Assembly (NCBI RefSeq): GCF_013177315.1
Contig: NZ_CP053661.1
Location: 5,146,001 to 5,210,000, forward strand
Origin: Thermoleptolyngbya sichuanensis A183
GTDB lineage: Bacteria > Cyanobacteriota > Cyanobacteriia > Elainellales > Elainellaceae
Reading direction: 5' to 3'
Length of the DNA: 64,000 bases
The notes below the pieces were generated by a model. The model was not told where the DNA came from. It worked only from the letters and a program-made list of their open reading frames with translations, and ran no database searches. A program made the translations under genes and the position numbers. Numbering within the stretch: position 1 is the stretch's first letter; every line of letters starts with the position of its first letter. Positions 20,528 through 28,749 of the stretch are shown here, one piece after another.

Positions 20528-21007
20528 ATGAATATTCGACTCGATGAAGAATCAGATCTGGCTGAACTGGCGGCGCTGTATCAGCACACCGTCTTGCAGC
20601 ACGGGCCGCAGCATTACAGCCTCGTTCAAACGCAGACTTGGGCATCCTTTGCCGAAAATCTGGACCTCTTTCGCCACTTTATATTTGACGCGACGACCTA
20701 TGTGGCGACTGATGAAACCGGAATTGTGGGATTTGCAGGTATCGAGATCAATGGCCACATTCGCTCGACCTATGTGCGGGGCGATCGCCTCCATCAGGGT
20801 ATCGGGTCTATGCTGCTGCAAGCGCTTTTGGACGACGCAGCCGCGAAACCTGTCACGCGGCTCTATGCAGAAGCCAGCGAGTTTAGCCTGGGGCTGTTTC
20901 AGAAATTCGGCTTCCGTCTATACGACACTGAAGCGGTGGATTTTAACGGCGTGGCGTTTACCCGATATTTGGTGGAATATCTGGCGGAAGGGAGCGTAGA
21001 GCGATGA
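20528..21007 (+). CDS. GNAT-family N-acetyltransferase
   Basis: 159 residues. The acetyl-CoA-binding motif A is visible as VRGDRLHQGIGSMLLQALLD at about 83-102 (R/Q-x-x-G-x-G/A type). EASEFSLGLFQKFGFRLYD near 119-137 is motif B. GNAT enzymes transfer acetyl from acetyl-CoA to an amine; the substrate is unknown here. Its TGA overlaps the next ATG (ATGA at 21004-21007), so it is translationally coupled to the LeuA-like gene, which suggests one pathway. An AGGG stretch lies just before the start. Confidence 0.9.
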   Translation: MNIRLDEESDLAELAALYQHTVLQHGPQHYSLVQTQTWASFAENLDLFRHFIFDATTYVATDETGIVGFAGIEINGHIRSTYVRGDRLHQGIGSMLLQALLDDAAAKPVTRLYAEASEFSLGLFQKFGFRLYDTEAVDFNGVAFTRYLVEYLAEGSVER

Positions 21008-21861
21008 GGCAGCCAGATGAAACGGTTCAAGCTACCATCTTTGACACGACGCTGCGCGACGGTGAACTGGCGCTGACGCAAAAATTTACCCTTGCTCAAA
21101 AGCTGCAACTGGCGCTGATGCTGGAGGCGGCGGGTGTAGACGTGATCGAAGTGGGCTATCCGGGCGCGTTTCGCAAAGATAGGGACGACCTGCTGGAGGT
21201 GGCAGCCCAGGTCAAGCAGGCAACGATCTGCGGACTTGCCAGCAGTCAGCCGGAAGAAATTGAGGCGGTGGCAGCAGCGCTGAAACCCGCTGAGCGGAGC
21301 CGGATCAATGTGTTCACGCCGATTCGCGTCCCGTCGGCGGGGGCTGAGTCAGAGGCGATCGCCGCTATTCGGCAGGGGGTGTCCCTAGCCAGACGCTATA
21401 GCGGAGAGGTGGAATGGTCTGCGTTTGACGCGACGCGCTGCCCTCTCGACGTGGTGTGTCGCGCGGTGGAAACGGCCATTTGCAGCGGAGCCAGCATCAT
21501 CACGATTCCCGACAGTATGGGAGTGGCAAGGCCATCTGAGTTTGTCGCGTTGGTCAAATCTGTGGGCGATCGCGTTCCGAATATTGACCAGGCAACGCTG
21601 GCGGTTCACTGTCACAATGACCTGGGGCTGGCGGACGAAAACTCCTTGGCGGCCCTGACGGTCGGTGTGCGCCAGGTGGAATGTTCGGTGAATGGGCTGG
21701 GAGCGCGGGCGGGCAACGCCGATCTAGAAGCTATCGTAGCGGCGATCGCCTCCCAGCCCAAGTTTCACACCGGGGTTCAAGCGGCTCACCTGCCTGCCTT
21801 GTCAGCGCAAGTTGCAGCTTTGGCGCAATCGCTACCGCCGAAAGCACGATTGGAAGCGTGA
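21004..21861 (+). CDS. Divergent LeuA/homocitrate-synthase-like (DRE-TIM) enzyme
   Basis: 285 residues: only the TIM-barrel catalytic domain of the HMGL-like/DRE-TIM metallolyase family, without the communication and regulatory domains of 2-isopropylmalate synthase. DTTLRDGE at 14-21 and the metal-binding HCHND in AVHCHNDLGLADENS are kept. Elsewhere it departs from isopropylmalate, citramalate and homocitrate synthases: SAFDATR replaces the usual S-x-E-D-A-T/S-R, GLGARAGN replaces G-x-G-E-R-x-G-N, and the S-D-x-H segment is INVFTPIRVPSAG. A condensation of acetyl-CoA with a 2-oxoacid is therefore only a family-level guess. It is coupled to the GNAT gene by a four-base overlap. Confidence 0.85.
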   Translation: MRQPDETVQATIFDTTLRDGELALTQKFTLAQKLQLALMLEAAGVDVIEVGYPGAFRKDRDDLLEVAAQVKQATICGLASSQPEEIEAVAAALKPAERSRINVFTPIRVPSAGAESEAIAAIRQGVSLARRYSGEVEWSAFDATRCPLDVVCRAVETAICSGASIITIPDSMGVARPSEFVALVKSVGDRVPNIDQATLAVHCHNDLGLADENSLAALTVGVRQVECSVNGLGARAGNADLEAIVAAIASQPKFHTGVQAAHLPALSAQVAALAQSLPPKARLEA

Positions 21862-21874
21862 TTGGAATAGCGAT

Positions 21875-22465
21875 CTAGGCGCGGATCTCATCCGCGAAGC
21901 TAGCCCAGCGCACAAAGTGAAACGGCCCCGCGACGGAACCCCAGATATGCTCGTCTGTTTCGGGATCGCGGCCCCGATCGAGGCTGATAAAAATCTGGTC
22001 GTCGATTTCAAACTCGCTGTCTAGATAGGTTTCCTTGCCACGACGAGTCACCATGCAGCCTTTGCCAGGTTCCACCTTGCCGCGAAAGCTGTGCCCCGTC
22101 CATTCCACAATCATGTTGCAGCCTGGTAGTTTTTCTAGGCGATCGCCCGTCAGCTTGCTCAACTGAGTCAGGTCGCGAGATGCACCATAAAACTCTGTCT
22201 CGTCCTTGACGGTGTAGTTTTCAATCTCGATATGGTCGCCTGCGTTCACTAGCTTCAGCACCCGCAGCCGATAGGGATCATTTAGCGCATAGTCGTAGGC
22301 TTGCTCCACAAACAGGCTAATGCCCGACAGCAGTTCCACGGGCAGCGGCCGCATACAGACCCGGATATGGGCAAAAAAAGGCGGGTTCTCGAAGGCTTGT
22401 TCTTGGTTGCTAAAGTCGGCAGCCATCCAGCGGGCCAGGGCGGTGAGGTCGGTCGAATGAGTCAT
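21875..22465 (-). CDS. CpcT/CpeT-type phycobiliprotein chromophore lyase
   Basis: 196 residues from the ATG at 22465 (MTHSTDLTALARWMAADFSN); the longer open frame from 22642 is a non-conserved extension. The family blocks are ENPPFFAHIRVCMRPLP, GISLFVEQAYDYALNDPYR and FRGKVEPGKGCMVTRRG. CpcT attaches phycocyanobilin to Cys of the phycocyanin beta subunit and CpeT acts on phycoerythrin; the sequence does not decide between them without a search. It is convergent with the LeuA-like gene, with stops 13 bases apart, and stands alone, away from any cpc operon in this window. Confidence 0.9.
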   Translation of the reverse strand: MTHSTDLTALARWMAADFSNQEQAFENPPFFAHIRVCMRPLPVELLSGISLFVEQAYDYALNDPYRLRVLKLVNAGDHIEIENYTVKDETEFYGASRDLTQLSKLTGDRLEKLPGCNMIVEWTGHSFRGKVEPGKGCMVTRRGKETYLDSEFEIDDQIFISLDRGRDPETDEHIWGSVAGPFHFVRWASFADEIRA

Positions 22466-22576
22466 GGGCGATCGCATTTTGAAGCATTGCAATTTATTGT
22501 AAGGGAACAAGGGGCAGGGATTTGGGAATGGCTCCGCAGCGCTAGCGGACGGGAAGCAGGAGTGAAGCACTAACCT

Positions 22577-22621
22577 CGAATTCCGAAGACTTCGACCGAA
22601 TTCCGACTGACCGAATTCCGA
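22577..22621. repeat. Three copies of CGAATTCCGA in an intergenic region
   Basis: CGAATTCCGA occurs at 22577-22586, 22597-22606 and about 22612-22621, between the divergent lyase and YgfZ-like genes, with irregular spacing of 20 and 15 bases. An operator cannot be excluded, but short intergenic duplications of this kind occur all over the window. Confidence 0.5.
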
Positions 22622-22679
22622 CGTAGAGTATTGAATAAACAAGGGTATTCAGTAAACATTTGACAGGACGGGGTTTGGA

Positions 22680-23681
22680 ATGAGTGCGGGGTTTGATTCA
22701 ACTCAGGTTTCGATTGGCGACCAAGTAACGGCAGCCCGCAGCAGCGTCGTAGTATACGATGCCTCGGAGTGGGGGCGCATTGTGGTGTCAGATGGCGATC
22801 GCCTGCGATTTTTGCACAATCAGACGACGAACACCTTCCAGACTCGTCAGCCAGGAGAGGGCTGCGATACCGTGTTTGTCACCTCGACGGGGCGGACAAT
22901 CGATCTGGCAACAGCCTACGTGCAAGATGATTCCGTGCTGCTGCTGGTGTCGCCTATCCGCCGCGAGTTTTTGATGGATTGGCTAGATCGGTTTATTTTC
23001 TTTGCTGACAAGGTGAAGCTGGCGGACGTGACCGCAGAGACTACCGCACTGGTGCTGATTGGCCCAGAGAGCGATCGCCTGATTGAAGCGCTGGGAGCGG
23101 GCGATCGCGCGGGACAGCCCTACGGTAGCCATGCCCTCTATCCCATCGCAGGAGCAGCGGTGCGGGTGGCGGTAGGCAGCGGGCTGGGGCTACCAGGCTA
23201 CACGCTCATGGCTCCAGTCGCAGCAGCAGAGCCTCTCCGGGCAGCGGTACAGGCGGCAGGCGCGACGCAGATAGAAGCGGCTGCCTGGGAGCGACTGCGA
23301 ATCGAGCAGGGACGGCCGATGCCCGACCACGAACTGACGGAAGACTACAACCCGCTAGAAGCAGGACTTTGGCACACCATTTCGCTGAATAAAGGCTGCT
23401 ACATTGGGCAGGAAACCATTGCCCGTCTGCACACCTATCGCGGGGTCAAGCAGCAATTATGGGGCGTACAATTCAGTGCCGCCACGCCGCAGGAGACGGT
23501 GCTAACCTCCGGCGAAGATAAAGTGGGGCATGTGACTAGCGTGGTAGAAACCGAGTCGGGGGCACTGGGGCTGGCCTACATCCGCACGAAGGCAATCGAG
23601 GCAGGGTTGGGGACAGTGCAAGCAAGCGACGTAGTGGGGACACTGGTTCCACTGCCTTTCCTCAGCCACGAGTACCTATAG
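22680..23681 (+). CDS. ygfZ: YgfZ/GcvT-like folate-binding protein
   Basis: 333 residues. The YgfZ signature KGCYIGQE is present in NKGCYIGQETIARLHTYRGV near residues 239-258, with the catalytic-type Cys. FLHNQTTN near 45-52 belongs to the GcvT-like folate domain. Bacterial and mitochondrial relatives (YgfZ, Iba57) use tetrahydrofolate in Fe-S cluster protein maintenance (family knowledge). It is not a true aminomethyltransferase, because no gcvH/gcvP is nearby and the signature is the YgfZ one. The start is the ATG at 22680. Confidence 0.92.
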   Translation: MSAGFDSTQVSIGDQVTAARSSVVVYDASEWGRIVVSDGDRLRFLHNQTTNTFQTRQPGEGCDTVFVTSTGRTIDLATAYVQDDSVLLLVSPIRREFLMDWLDRFIFFADKVKLADVTAETTALVLIGPESDRLIEALGAGDRAGQPYGSHALYPIAGAAVRVAVGSGLGLPGYTLMAPVAAAEPLRAAVQAAGATQIEAAAWERLRIEQGRPMPDHELTEDYNPLEAGLWHTISLNKGCYIGQETIARLHTYRGVKQQLWGVQFSAATPQETVLTSGEDKVGHVTSVVETESGALGLAYIRTKAIEAGLGTVQASDVVGTLVPLPFLSHEYL

Positions 23682-23775
23682 TTCAGCTAATTCAGCCGAT
23701 GTAGCAAGGGTTAGGGTTATTCGCCAACGGCCCCTTCGTAACCCTTAACTGCACCACTTAGCGGACTAACAGGAG

Positions 23776-25215
23776 CTATTCTGCTCCCGGCGCTTGCTTA
23801 GGAACCGTAACAGTCGGCAACGCTGCCTGATCCTCAGGCGCATTGGATGCCGCTGCGGCCTCAACCTGGGGCGTGGCCCGTTCCGCCAGCTTGCCAAAAT
23901 CCTGGAGTCCCTTTACCGAAAATTCGGACTCCGACTTTTCAACCTTGGTTGCCGGAGCCGCCAGAGCAAGCTGAACGCCGTTAAACAAGTTATTCAGCGC
24001 CGCTTGCAGCACCTGGCCCGCATCCAGCGCCACCCAGCCCTGCGGGGTCAGCTCGCGGAACTCGAAGTGGAGGTGCGGCCCGGTGGATAGGCCCGTGCTG
24101 CCAACCCGGCCAATCACTTCGCCCTGCTCGACCGTTTGCCCCGCCCGGACGAAGAGTTCCGACATGTGGGCATAGAGCGTCTGCTCACGACCGTTGTTGT
24201 GATTCAGCACAACCGTCAGGCCATAGCCGCGCAAATAATCAGCCGTTTCCACGCGCCCCGAAAAGGCAGCCAGCACCGGAGTTCCCGTCGGGGCGGCCAG
24301 GTCGGTGCCGTAGTGGAAGCGTGCATCTCCCATGACCGGATGCACCCGCCAGCCAAAGGCTGAGGAAATGGCGGCAGGAATAGACAATGGGAACATCAGG
24401 CTGGTGTTGCCATTGCCGCGCAGCGCCAGGGGACGAATCGTGCGGTTGTAGAAGGATTGCAGCGAGGCAACCGACAGGCTGAGGGCGCGACCGCCGCCCG
24501 TGGGGGCACTGGCTGCCACAGTTCCAGGGACACTACCAGGGGCGATCACCTCTGTGCCCACAATCGGTTTGCCCGTCTCTGGGTCAATTTGGACAGTTGT
24601 GACCCCGCTTGCACCCATGCCAGGAGCGCACACGCTGTTGGGTACGCCTGCGCCGGGTTGCAGCACGACCTGGCAGCCCGTAGACCGCTCCGAGAGGACG
24701 ACGGGCGCTTGTCCACTGCGGGTCGAACCAAGGTCGTATGGCGTGTTGTCGATGTAAACGTTGGTGTAATCCTGTGGATTGAGGGAGGGCTGGTTCGCCG
24801 CAGGCCGACTCTCGGCGCTAACGGGCGATTCGCTGCTAGCATCGCTTGTGCCAGTGGCGCGGGGCAGAACCGGGGCGGGCGATCGCTCTGGAGCGGGGCG
24901 CTCAACCACGGGCTGGGGCAGCGGCGCAGGCTGGGCAACCGGAGACTGGGGCGCGGGCGTTTCTCGATTCAGCCGGGGAACGCGGGCGGGCGAGGCGGAC
25001 TCTGGTGAAGCCGGGGGCGGGGGCGGCGAGAGCAACTCTTGGGCGCTGGGAACCTCATCGGCACTGTCTGCCGTTTGGGCGATCGCCACTGCGCTTGGCA
25101 AGATTCCGGTGCTGCCCATAATGCTTAGTCCTAAAACCACCGACAGGGAGCGGCGCACGCTATCCACTTTCGCGGAAGAGTTCTTTGCAGAGGTAGTGTT
25201 CCGATTCTGAGTCAT
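23776..25215 (-). CDS. Exported M23 (LytM) metalloendopeptidase
   Basis: 479 residues from the ATG at 25215, chosen because AGGA lies six bases before it and a signal-peptide-like segment (VLGLSIMGSTGILPSAVAIA) follows. A long Pro/Ser/Ala-rich linker at about 40-150 leads to a C-terminal M23 domain with RFHYGTDLAAP (H and D zinc ligands), YAHMSELF and the GPHLHFE zinc/catalytic motif. It probably cleaves peptidoglycan cross-links in the periplasm or, with the extended linker, binds the wall. The 23 residues of an upstream in-frame start are not conserved. The gene is convergent with the ygfZ-like gene. Confidence 0.92.
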   Translation of the reverse strand: MTQNRNTTSAKNSSAKVDSVRRSLSVVLGLSIMGSTGILPSAVAIAQTADSADEVPSAQELLSPPPPPASPESASPARVPRLNRETPAPQSPVAQPAPLPQPVVERPAPERSPAPVLPRATGTSDASSESPVSAESRPAANQPSLNPQDYTNVYIDNTPYDLGSTRSGQAPVVLSERSTGCQVVLQPGAGVPNSVCAPGMGASGVTTVQIDPETGKPIVGTEVIAPGSVPGTVAASAPTGGGRALSLSVASLQSFYNRTIRPLALRGNGNTSLMFPLSIPAAISSAFGWRVHPVMGDARFHYGTDLAAPTGTPVLAAFSGRVETADYLRGYGLTVVLNHNNGREQTLYAHMSELFVRAGQTVEQGEVIGRVGSTGLSTGPHLHFEFRELTPQGWVALDAGQVLQAALNNLFNGVQLALAAPATKVEKSESEFSVKGLQDFGKLAERATPQVEAAAASNAPEDQAALPTVTVPKQAPGAE

Positions 25216-25837
25216 CACCATTCCTAACAAACGAGTCCTGACAAATGCGAGTCCTGACAAATGATTCCGCTGATTCCGCGCCAACCGAGTCCTGACAAAA
25301 CAAGCCTTGAGAAATCAGCAGTTTCCGCCAATTTTTGCGCCGTGGTGCGCGAGGGCGACGCTCAGCAGTCTAAACCTGCGGTTCTCTGCACGACTTCGTA
25401 AACAATCCTAACCAACAATCCGTGATCCTCATGGAAGTAAAACTGAGCTTGATGACGACTTCATCAATTCATATAAATTTCGCATCAAGGAAACCAATAT
25501 TGTCCTTTCTTAACATAGAGCAGAGCAGACTGGCTGTCGTCGGGATGCTTTACAGACGGCTGGGCGTGCCAGAATTCCTGCGTATTGCCTGACCCAGCTT
25601 CAGATTGCTTCACTCCGCCAATCCCCACAGCGAAATCTATGTAATTTCCCAGTGCCGCCTATACAGGTTGCTCACTTTTCTAATAAACATCTATCTGATA
25701 AGCGGCGCGAATCACCGCTGAAGACCGCCAAAGCCACGGCATCCTGGAGATTCTTCACCCGCCAGAGCAATTGCTCAGGAAAAGTCGGGCGATGCGCGAA
25801 GCGATCCCTGCGGGAATCACCCCGCCGCCTTAGACCG
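25216..25837. other. 622 bp spacer with three GAGTCCTGACAAA repeats
   Basis: No supported gene. GAGTCCTGACAAA lies at 25233-25245, 25249-25261 and 25287-25299, directly in the 5' leader of the M23 gene; the first two are a 16 bp period duplication. The remainder, up to the birA end, has short open frames on both strands without recognisable content. It presumably contains the M23 promoter on the minus strand. Confidence 0.45.
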
Positions 25838-26683
25838 TCAGCCTTCAGAACAAGTTCCCGCTGGATAGCCCAACCGGATGCTGCCAGGGGGCAAGAGATG
25901 CTCTGAAAGCCCAGAGGCGTGGTTCGCTTGGACGCGCAGTTGCCCATCTAAGCCAATCCCTACGATTTCTACAGTTTCGCCAGGGGTTTCAGCATCCCCC
26001 ACCAGGGTAATTGTCTGCCCGCAGTTGCTCAGCAGCGCTTCGTATTCTATTCGCAGTGCCTCGATGCCACGCTGCTGCCAGGATGCGTATCCTAACCGCA
26101 GCCCTTGCAGGGCGATCGCCCCCAGATCTTCTAGGGACGAAATTTTCAGGGCATATCCCTGGTCTTGCAGCGTGTTCAGATTAATACCCGGTTCCGGTAC
26201 AGGATTCGCCCAATTCAGCCCCACGCCCACCACAGCCTGCCTAATGTGCCCCTGCTGCACCCGCGTTTCCGTCAGCACGCCCCCCAGCTTGCAACCCAAC
26301 ACCACCAAGTCATTCAGCCACTTAAGCTGAACAGGTACACCCGCCTGACGCAGGGCGATCGCCACACCCCAAGCGCTCCACAGGGTAATCTGGGGCGCGT
26401 GTTCTGCCCGCAGCGACGGACGAAAGCCCCAGGACAGATACAAGCCACCCAGATGCGACTGCCACTGCCGCCCCCACTGTCCCCGCCCTGCCCGCTGCTG
26501 TTCGGCAATGACCACGACCTCATCTGCGGGATGCTGGGCCAGATGCGCCCAAGCGGCCCGGTTCGTGGAATCCAGCACCTCGTAGACCTGGACGTTCAGC
26601 CCCGCTAGGTCTGGGGGACTGGAAACGTTGGCATGGGCGATCGCCGGAAGCGCGTTGTAAAAGCGATCAAGGCTAAAGGGCAT
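25838..26683 (-). CDS. birA: Biotin-[acetyl-CoA-carboxylase] ligase
   Basis: 281 residues without the N-terminal DNA-binding domain (a monofunctional BirA). The GRGQWGRQWQSHLGGLYLS segment holds the biotinyl-AMP GRGRxGR-like loop, and LKWLNDLVVLGCKLGGVLTE is the conserved KWPND-type region (KWLND here). It joins biotin to the BCCP subunit of acetyl-CoA carboxylase. The final 20 residues are not conserved. The DNA around it is gene-poor, so it is likely monocistronic. Confidence 0.93.
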   Translation of the reverse strand: MPFSLDRFYNALPAIAHANVSSPPDLAGLNVQVYEVLDSTNRAAWAHLAQHPADEVVVIAEQQRAGRGQWGRQWQSHLGGLYLSWGFRPSLRAEHAPQITLWSAWGVAIALRQAGVPVQLKWLNDLVVLGCKLGGVLTETRVQQGHIRQAVVGVGLNWANPVPEPGINLNTLQDQGYALKISSLEDLGAIALQGLRLGYASWQQRGIEALRIEYEALLSNCGQTITLVGDAETPGETVEIVGIGLDGQLRVQANHASGLSEHLLPPGSIRLGYPAGTCSEG

Positions 26684-26754
26684 CGAGGCAATTGGGCTGG
26701 CTAGCAGCGGTTATAGAGCAAAAAGGTTGTAGCGCAAGAAAAGTAGTTATAGAG

Positions 26755-26794
26755 CAAATAAAAATGTGGGAGGGCCGTGGTTTAGCTTCCCACA
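26755..26794 (-). terminator. Terminator after the pnt operon
   Basis: On the minus strand a perfect seven-base stem (TGTGGGA with TCCCACA, 26765-26771 and 26788-26794, loop 16) is followed directly by TTTTTATTT. It lies about 100 bases beyond the pntB stop at 26893 and is the expected 3' end of that operon. Confidence 0.7.
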
Positions 26795-26892
26795 CTGGGT
26801 TGAGTGATTCAAGACAAAAGCAAAGGGCGACAGGCTAAAACATAGCCACTCTCAGCTTTCCAAGACCTGAGTCCCTGGCCCTACAGCCCTAA

Positions 26893-28311
26893 CTAGAGTT
26901 CCTTTACCCCAGCAACGAGTTGCGTCACGACATCCTTTGCGCTGCCAAACAGCATTAGCGTTTTGTCTTGATAAAACAGTTCGTTTTCGACACCCGCGAA
27001 CCCTTTATTCATGCCGCGTTTGATCACGATGGTGTGGTTTGCCTTTTCCACTTCCAAAATCGGCATTCCGTAAATTGGGCTTTCCGTGTCGTGGGCAGCG
27101 GCGGGGTTCACCACGTCGTTCGCGCCGATCACCAGGGCCACGTCGGTATGCTCGAATTCAGGGTTGATCGCGTCCATGTCGTAAAGCTGGGGATAGGGCA
27201 CATTGGCCTCTGCCAGCAGCACGTTCATGTGACCGGGCATCCGTCCGGCAACGGGGTGAATGGCATATTTTACATCCACGCCCAGCCGCTCTAGCTGGTC
27301 AGCCAGTTCCCGAACGGCGTGCTGCGCCTGGGCCACCGCCATGCCATAGCCAGGAACGATGACGACCGATCGCGCATAGCCCAGCATCATCGCCGCTTCT
27401 TCGGTATCGACCGAGTGAACCGTCTTGTCGGCGATCGCCCCTGCTGCACCACCCGCCGCTTTTTCCTTTGCCTTGCTAAAGGCGCTGAAGAGGACGTTGG
27501 GCAGCGATCGGTTCATTGCTTTGCACATAATCTGCGTCAGGATGATCCCCGACGCGCCCACCAGTGCGCCAGAGATGATCAGCATGTTGTTGAACAAAAC
27601 GAACCCAGCCGCGCTGGCGGCCAGCCCCGAAAAGGAGTTCAACAGCGAGATTGCCACGGGCATATCTGCGCCGCCGATGGGAATTGCAAACAGCACGCCC
27701 AGAATCAGCGAAATGGCGACCAGCACCAAAAAGATTGTGGGATCGTTTGGTTCTGCAATCAGCAGCACGCTACCCACCAAAAACAGACCAATTAGGCCCA
27801 GGCTGACAAACCGCTGGAGCGGAAAGATAATCGGCACGCCGCTCAACAACTCTTGCAGCTTGGCAAAAGCGACCAAGCTGCCCGTGAGCGTGATGCCACC
27901 GATAAAGACGCTAAGGATAATCGTCAGCACGCTTCCCAACGGCAGCGCCTGGCCTGTGCCCGTCAGTCGCCAAAATTCTGCGATCGCCACCAAGGTCGAT
28001 GCGCCACCGCCCAGGCCGTTGAGCAAGCCCACCATCTGGGGCATGGCGGTCATTTCTACCTTCTGCGCCATCACCACGCCCACGGCCGAGCCGATCAGGA
28101 TGCCCACTGCAATCAGCGTGTAGTCGATAATGCCGCGATCTAGAAGCGTGGCGGCGATCGCCACCAGCATCCCCACCGCCGCCAGCACATTCCCCCGTCG
28201 GGCTGTGGCGGGCGATCCCAGTTGTTTCAAACCCACAATAAACAGCGAGGCGGCTGCTAAATAAGCAAGCTGGATGCCATTGAGCAATAAGCTATCGAGG
28301 GTGTTGTTCAT
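26893..28311 (-). CDS. pntB: NAD(P) transhydrogenase subunit beta
   Basis: 472 residues. Eight or nine hydrophobic helices fill about residues 5-260 (membrane domain II), followed by the NADP-binding domain III with VPGYGMAVAQAQHAVRELAD near 317-336 and ALVIGANDVVNPAA near 387-400. It forms the proton channel and the NADP site of the enzyme that uses the proton gradient to make NADPH. Its start overlaps the stop of the preceding pntA2 gene by one base. With the two alpha genes it forms an operon, read pntA1-pntA2-pntB. Confidence 0.97.
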   Translation of the reverse strand: MNNTLDSLLLNGIQLAYLAAASLFIVGLKQLGSPATARRGNVLAAVGMLVAIAATLLDRGIIDYTLIAVGILIGSAVGVVMAQKVEMTAMPQMVGLLNGLGGGASTLVAIAEFWRLTGTGQALPLGSVLTIILSVFIGGITLTGSLVAFAKLQELLSGVPIIFPLQRFVSLGLIGLFLVGSVLLIAEPNDPTIFLVLVAISLILGVLFAIPIGGADMPVAISLLNSFSGLAASAAGFVLFNNMLIISGALVGASGIILTQIMCKAMNRSLPNVLFSAFSKAKEKAAGGAAGAIADKTVHSVDTEEAAMMLGYARSVVIVPGYGMAVAQAQHAVRELADQLERLGVDVKYAIHPVAGRMPGHMNVLLAEANVPYPQLYDMDAINPEFEHTDVALVIGANDVVNPAAAHDTESPIYGMPILEVEKANHTIVIKRGMNKGFAGVENELFYQDKTLMLFGSAKDVVTQLVAGVKEL

Positions 28312-28604
28312 TAGCTCCGTGCCTCTTTTTTCTTGAACATTTGCAGCATCCGGTCGGTCACCAGAAACCCGCCGACCACGTTGACGGTGGCCAGGGCGAT
28401 CGCCACCACCCCCAGCACCGTCGTCACCGTTCCGTTGCCGCTGCCCGCCACCAGCAGCGCCCCCACCACCGCAATGCCAGAAATCGCGTTGGAACCCGAC
28501 ATCAGCGGCGTGTGCAGCGTCGGCGGCACTTTATTAATCACTTCAAACCCGACAAACGAAGCCAACACAAACACCACCAGTCCAATAATGAGACTGTCTG
28601 CCAT
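28311..28604 (-). CDS. pntA2: NAD(P) transhydrogenase subunit alpha, part 2 (membrane domain)
   Basis: 97 residues with three or four hydrophobic segments. FEVINKVPPTLHTPLMSGSN near 20-39 is the conserved alpha-2 motif at the domain II interface. In cyanobacteria the alpha subunit is usually encoded by two genes, and this matches that split. Its stop overlaps the pntB start by one base. A 145-base spacer with purine/pyrimidine repeats separates it from pntA1. Confidence 0.96.
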   Translation of the reverse strand: MADSLIIGLVVFVLASFVGFEVINKVPPTLHTPLMSGSNAISGIAVVGALLVAGSGNGTVTTVLGVVAIALATVNVVGGFLVTDRMLQMFKKKEARS

Positions 28605-28624
28605 GTTTTTCTCCCGTATTAAAA

Positions 28625-28749
28625 AATCTTCAGAGCGAGAGAAGAGGGAAGAAATAAGAGCGAAGAACGAAGAGGGAAGAACGAAGAGGGAAGAGGTTCC
28701 GTTTTTCGTTTTTCGTTCTTCTTTCTTCTTTCTGCCGTCCCCTCCCCCC
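28625..28749. repeat. Purine/pyrimidine mirror repeats between pntA1 and pntA2
   Basis: Several copies of a GAAGAACGAAGAGGG-type word (about 28630-28695) are followed by their complementary pyrimidine words such as TTCGTTCTTC (about 28710-28720), so the transcript can fold back on itself. Related purine/pyrimidine tracts occur at about 30925-31010, 32545-32575 and 61970-61995. No coding potential is seen. An effect on expression of the downstream pnt genes is possible but unproven. Confidence 0.6.
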
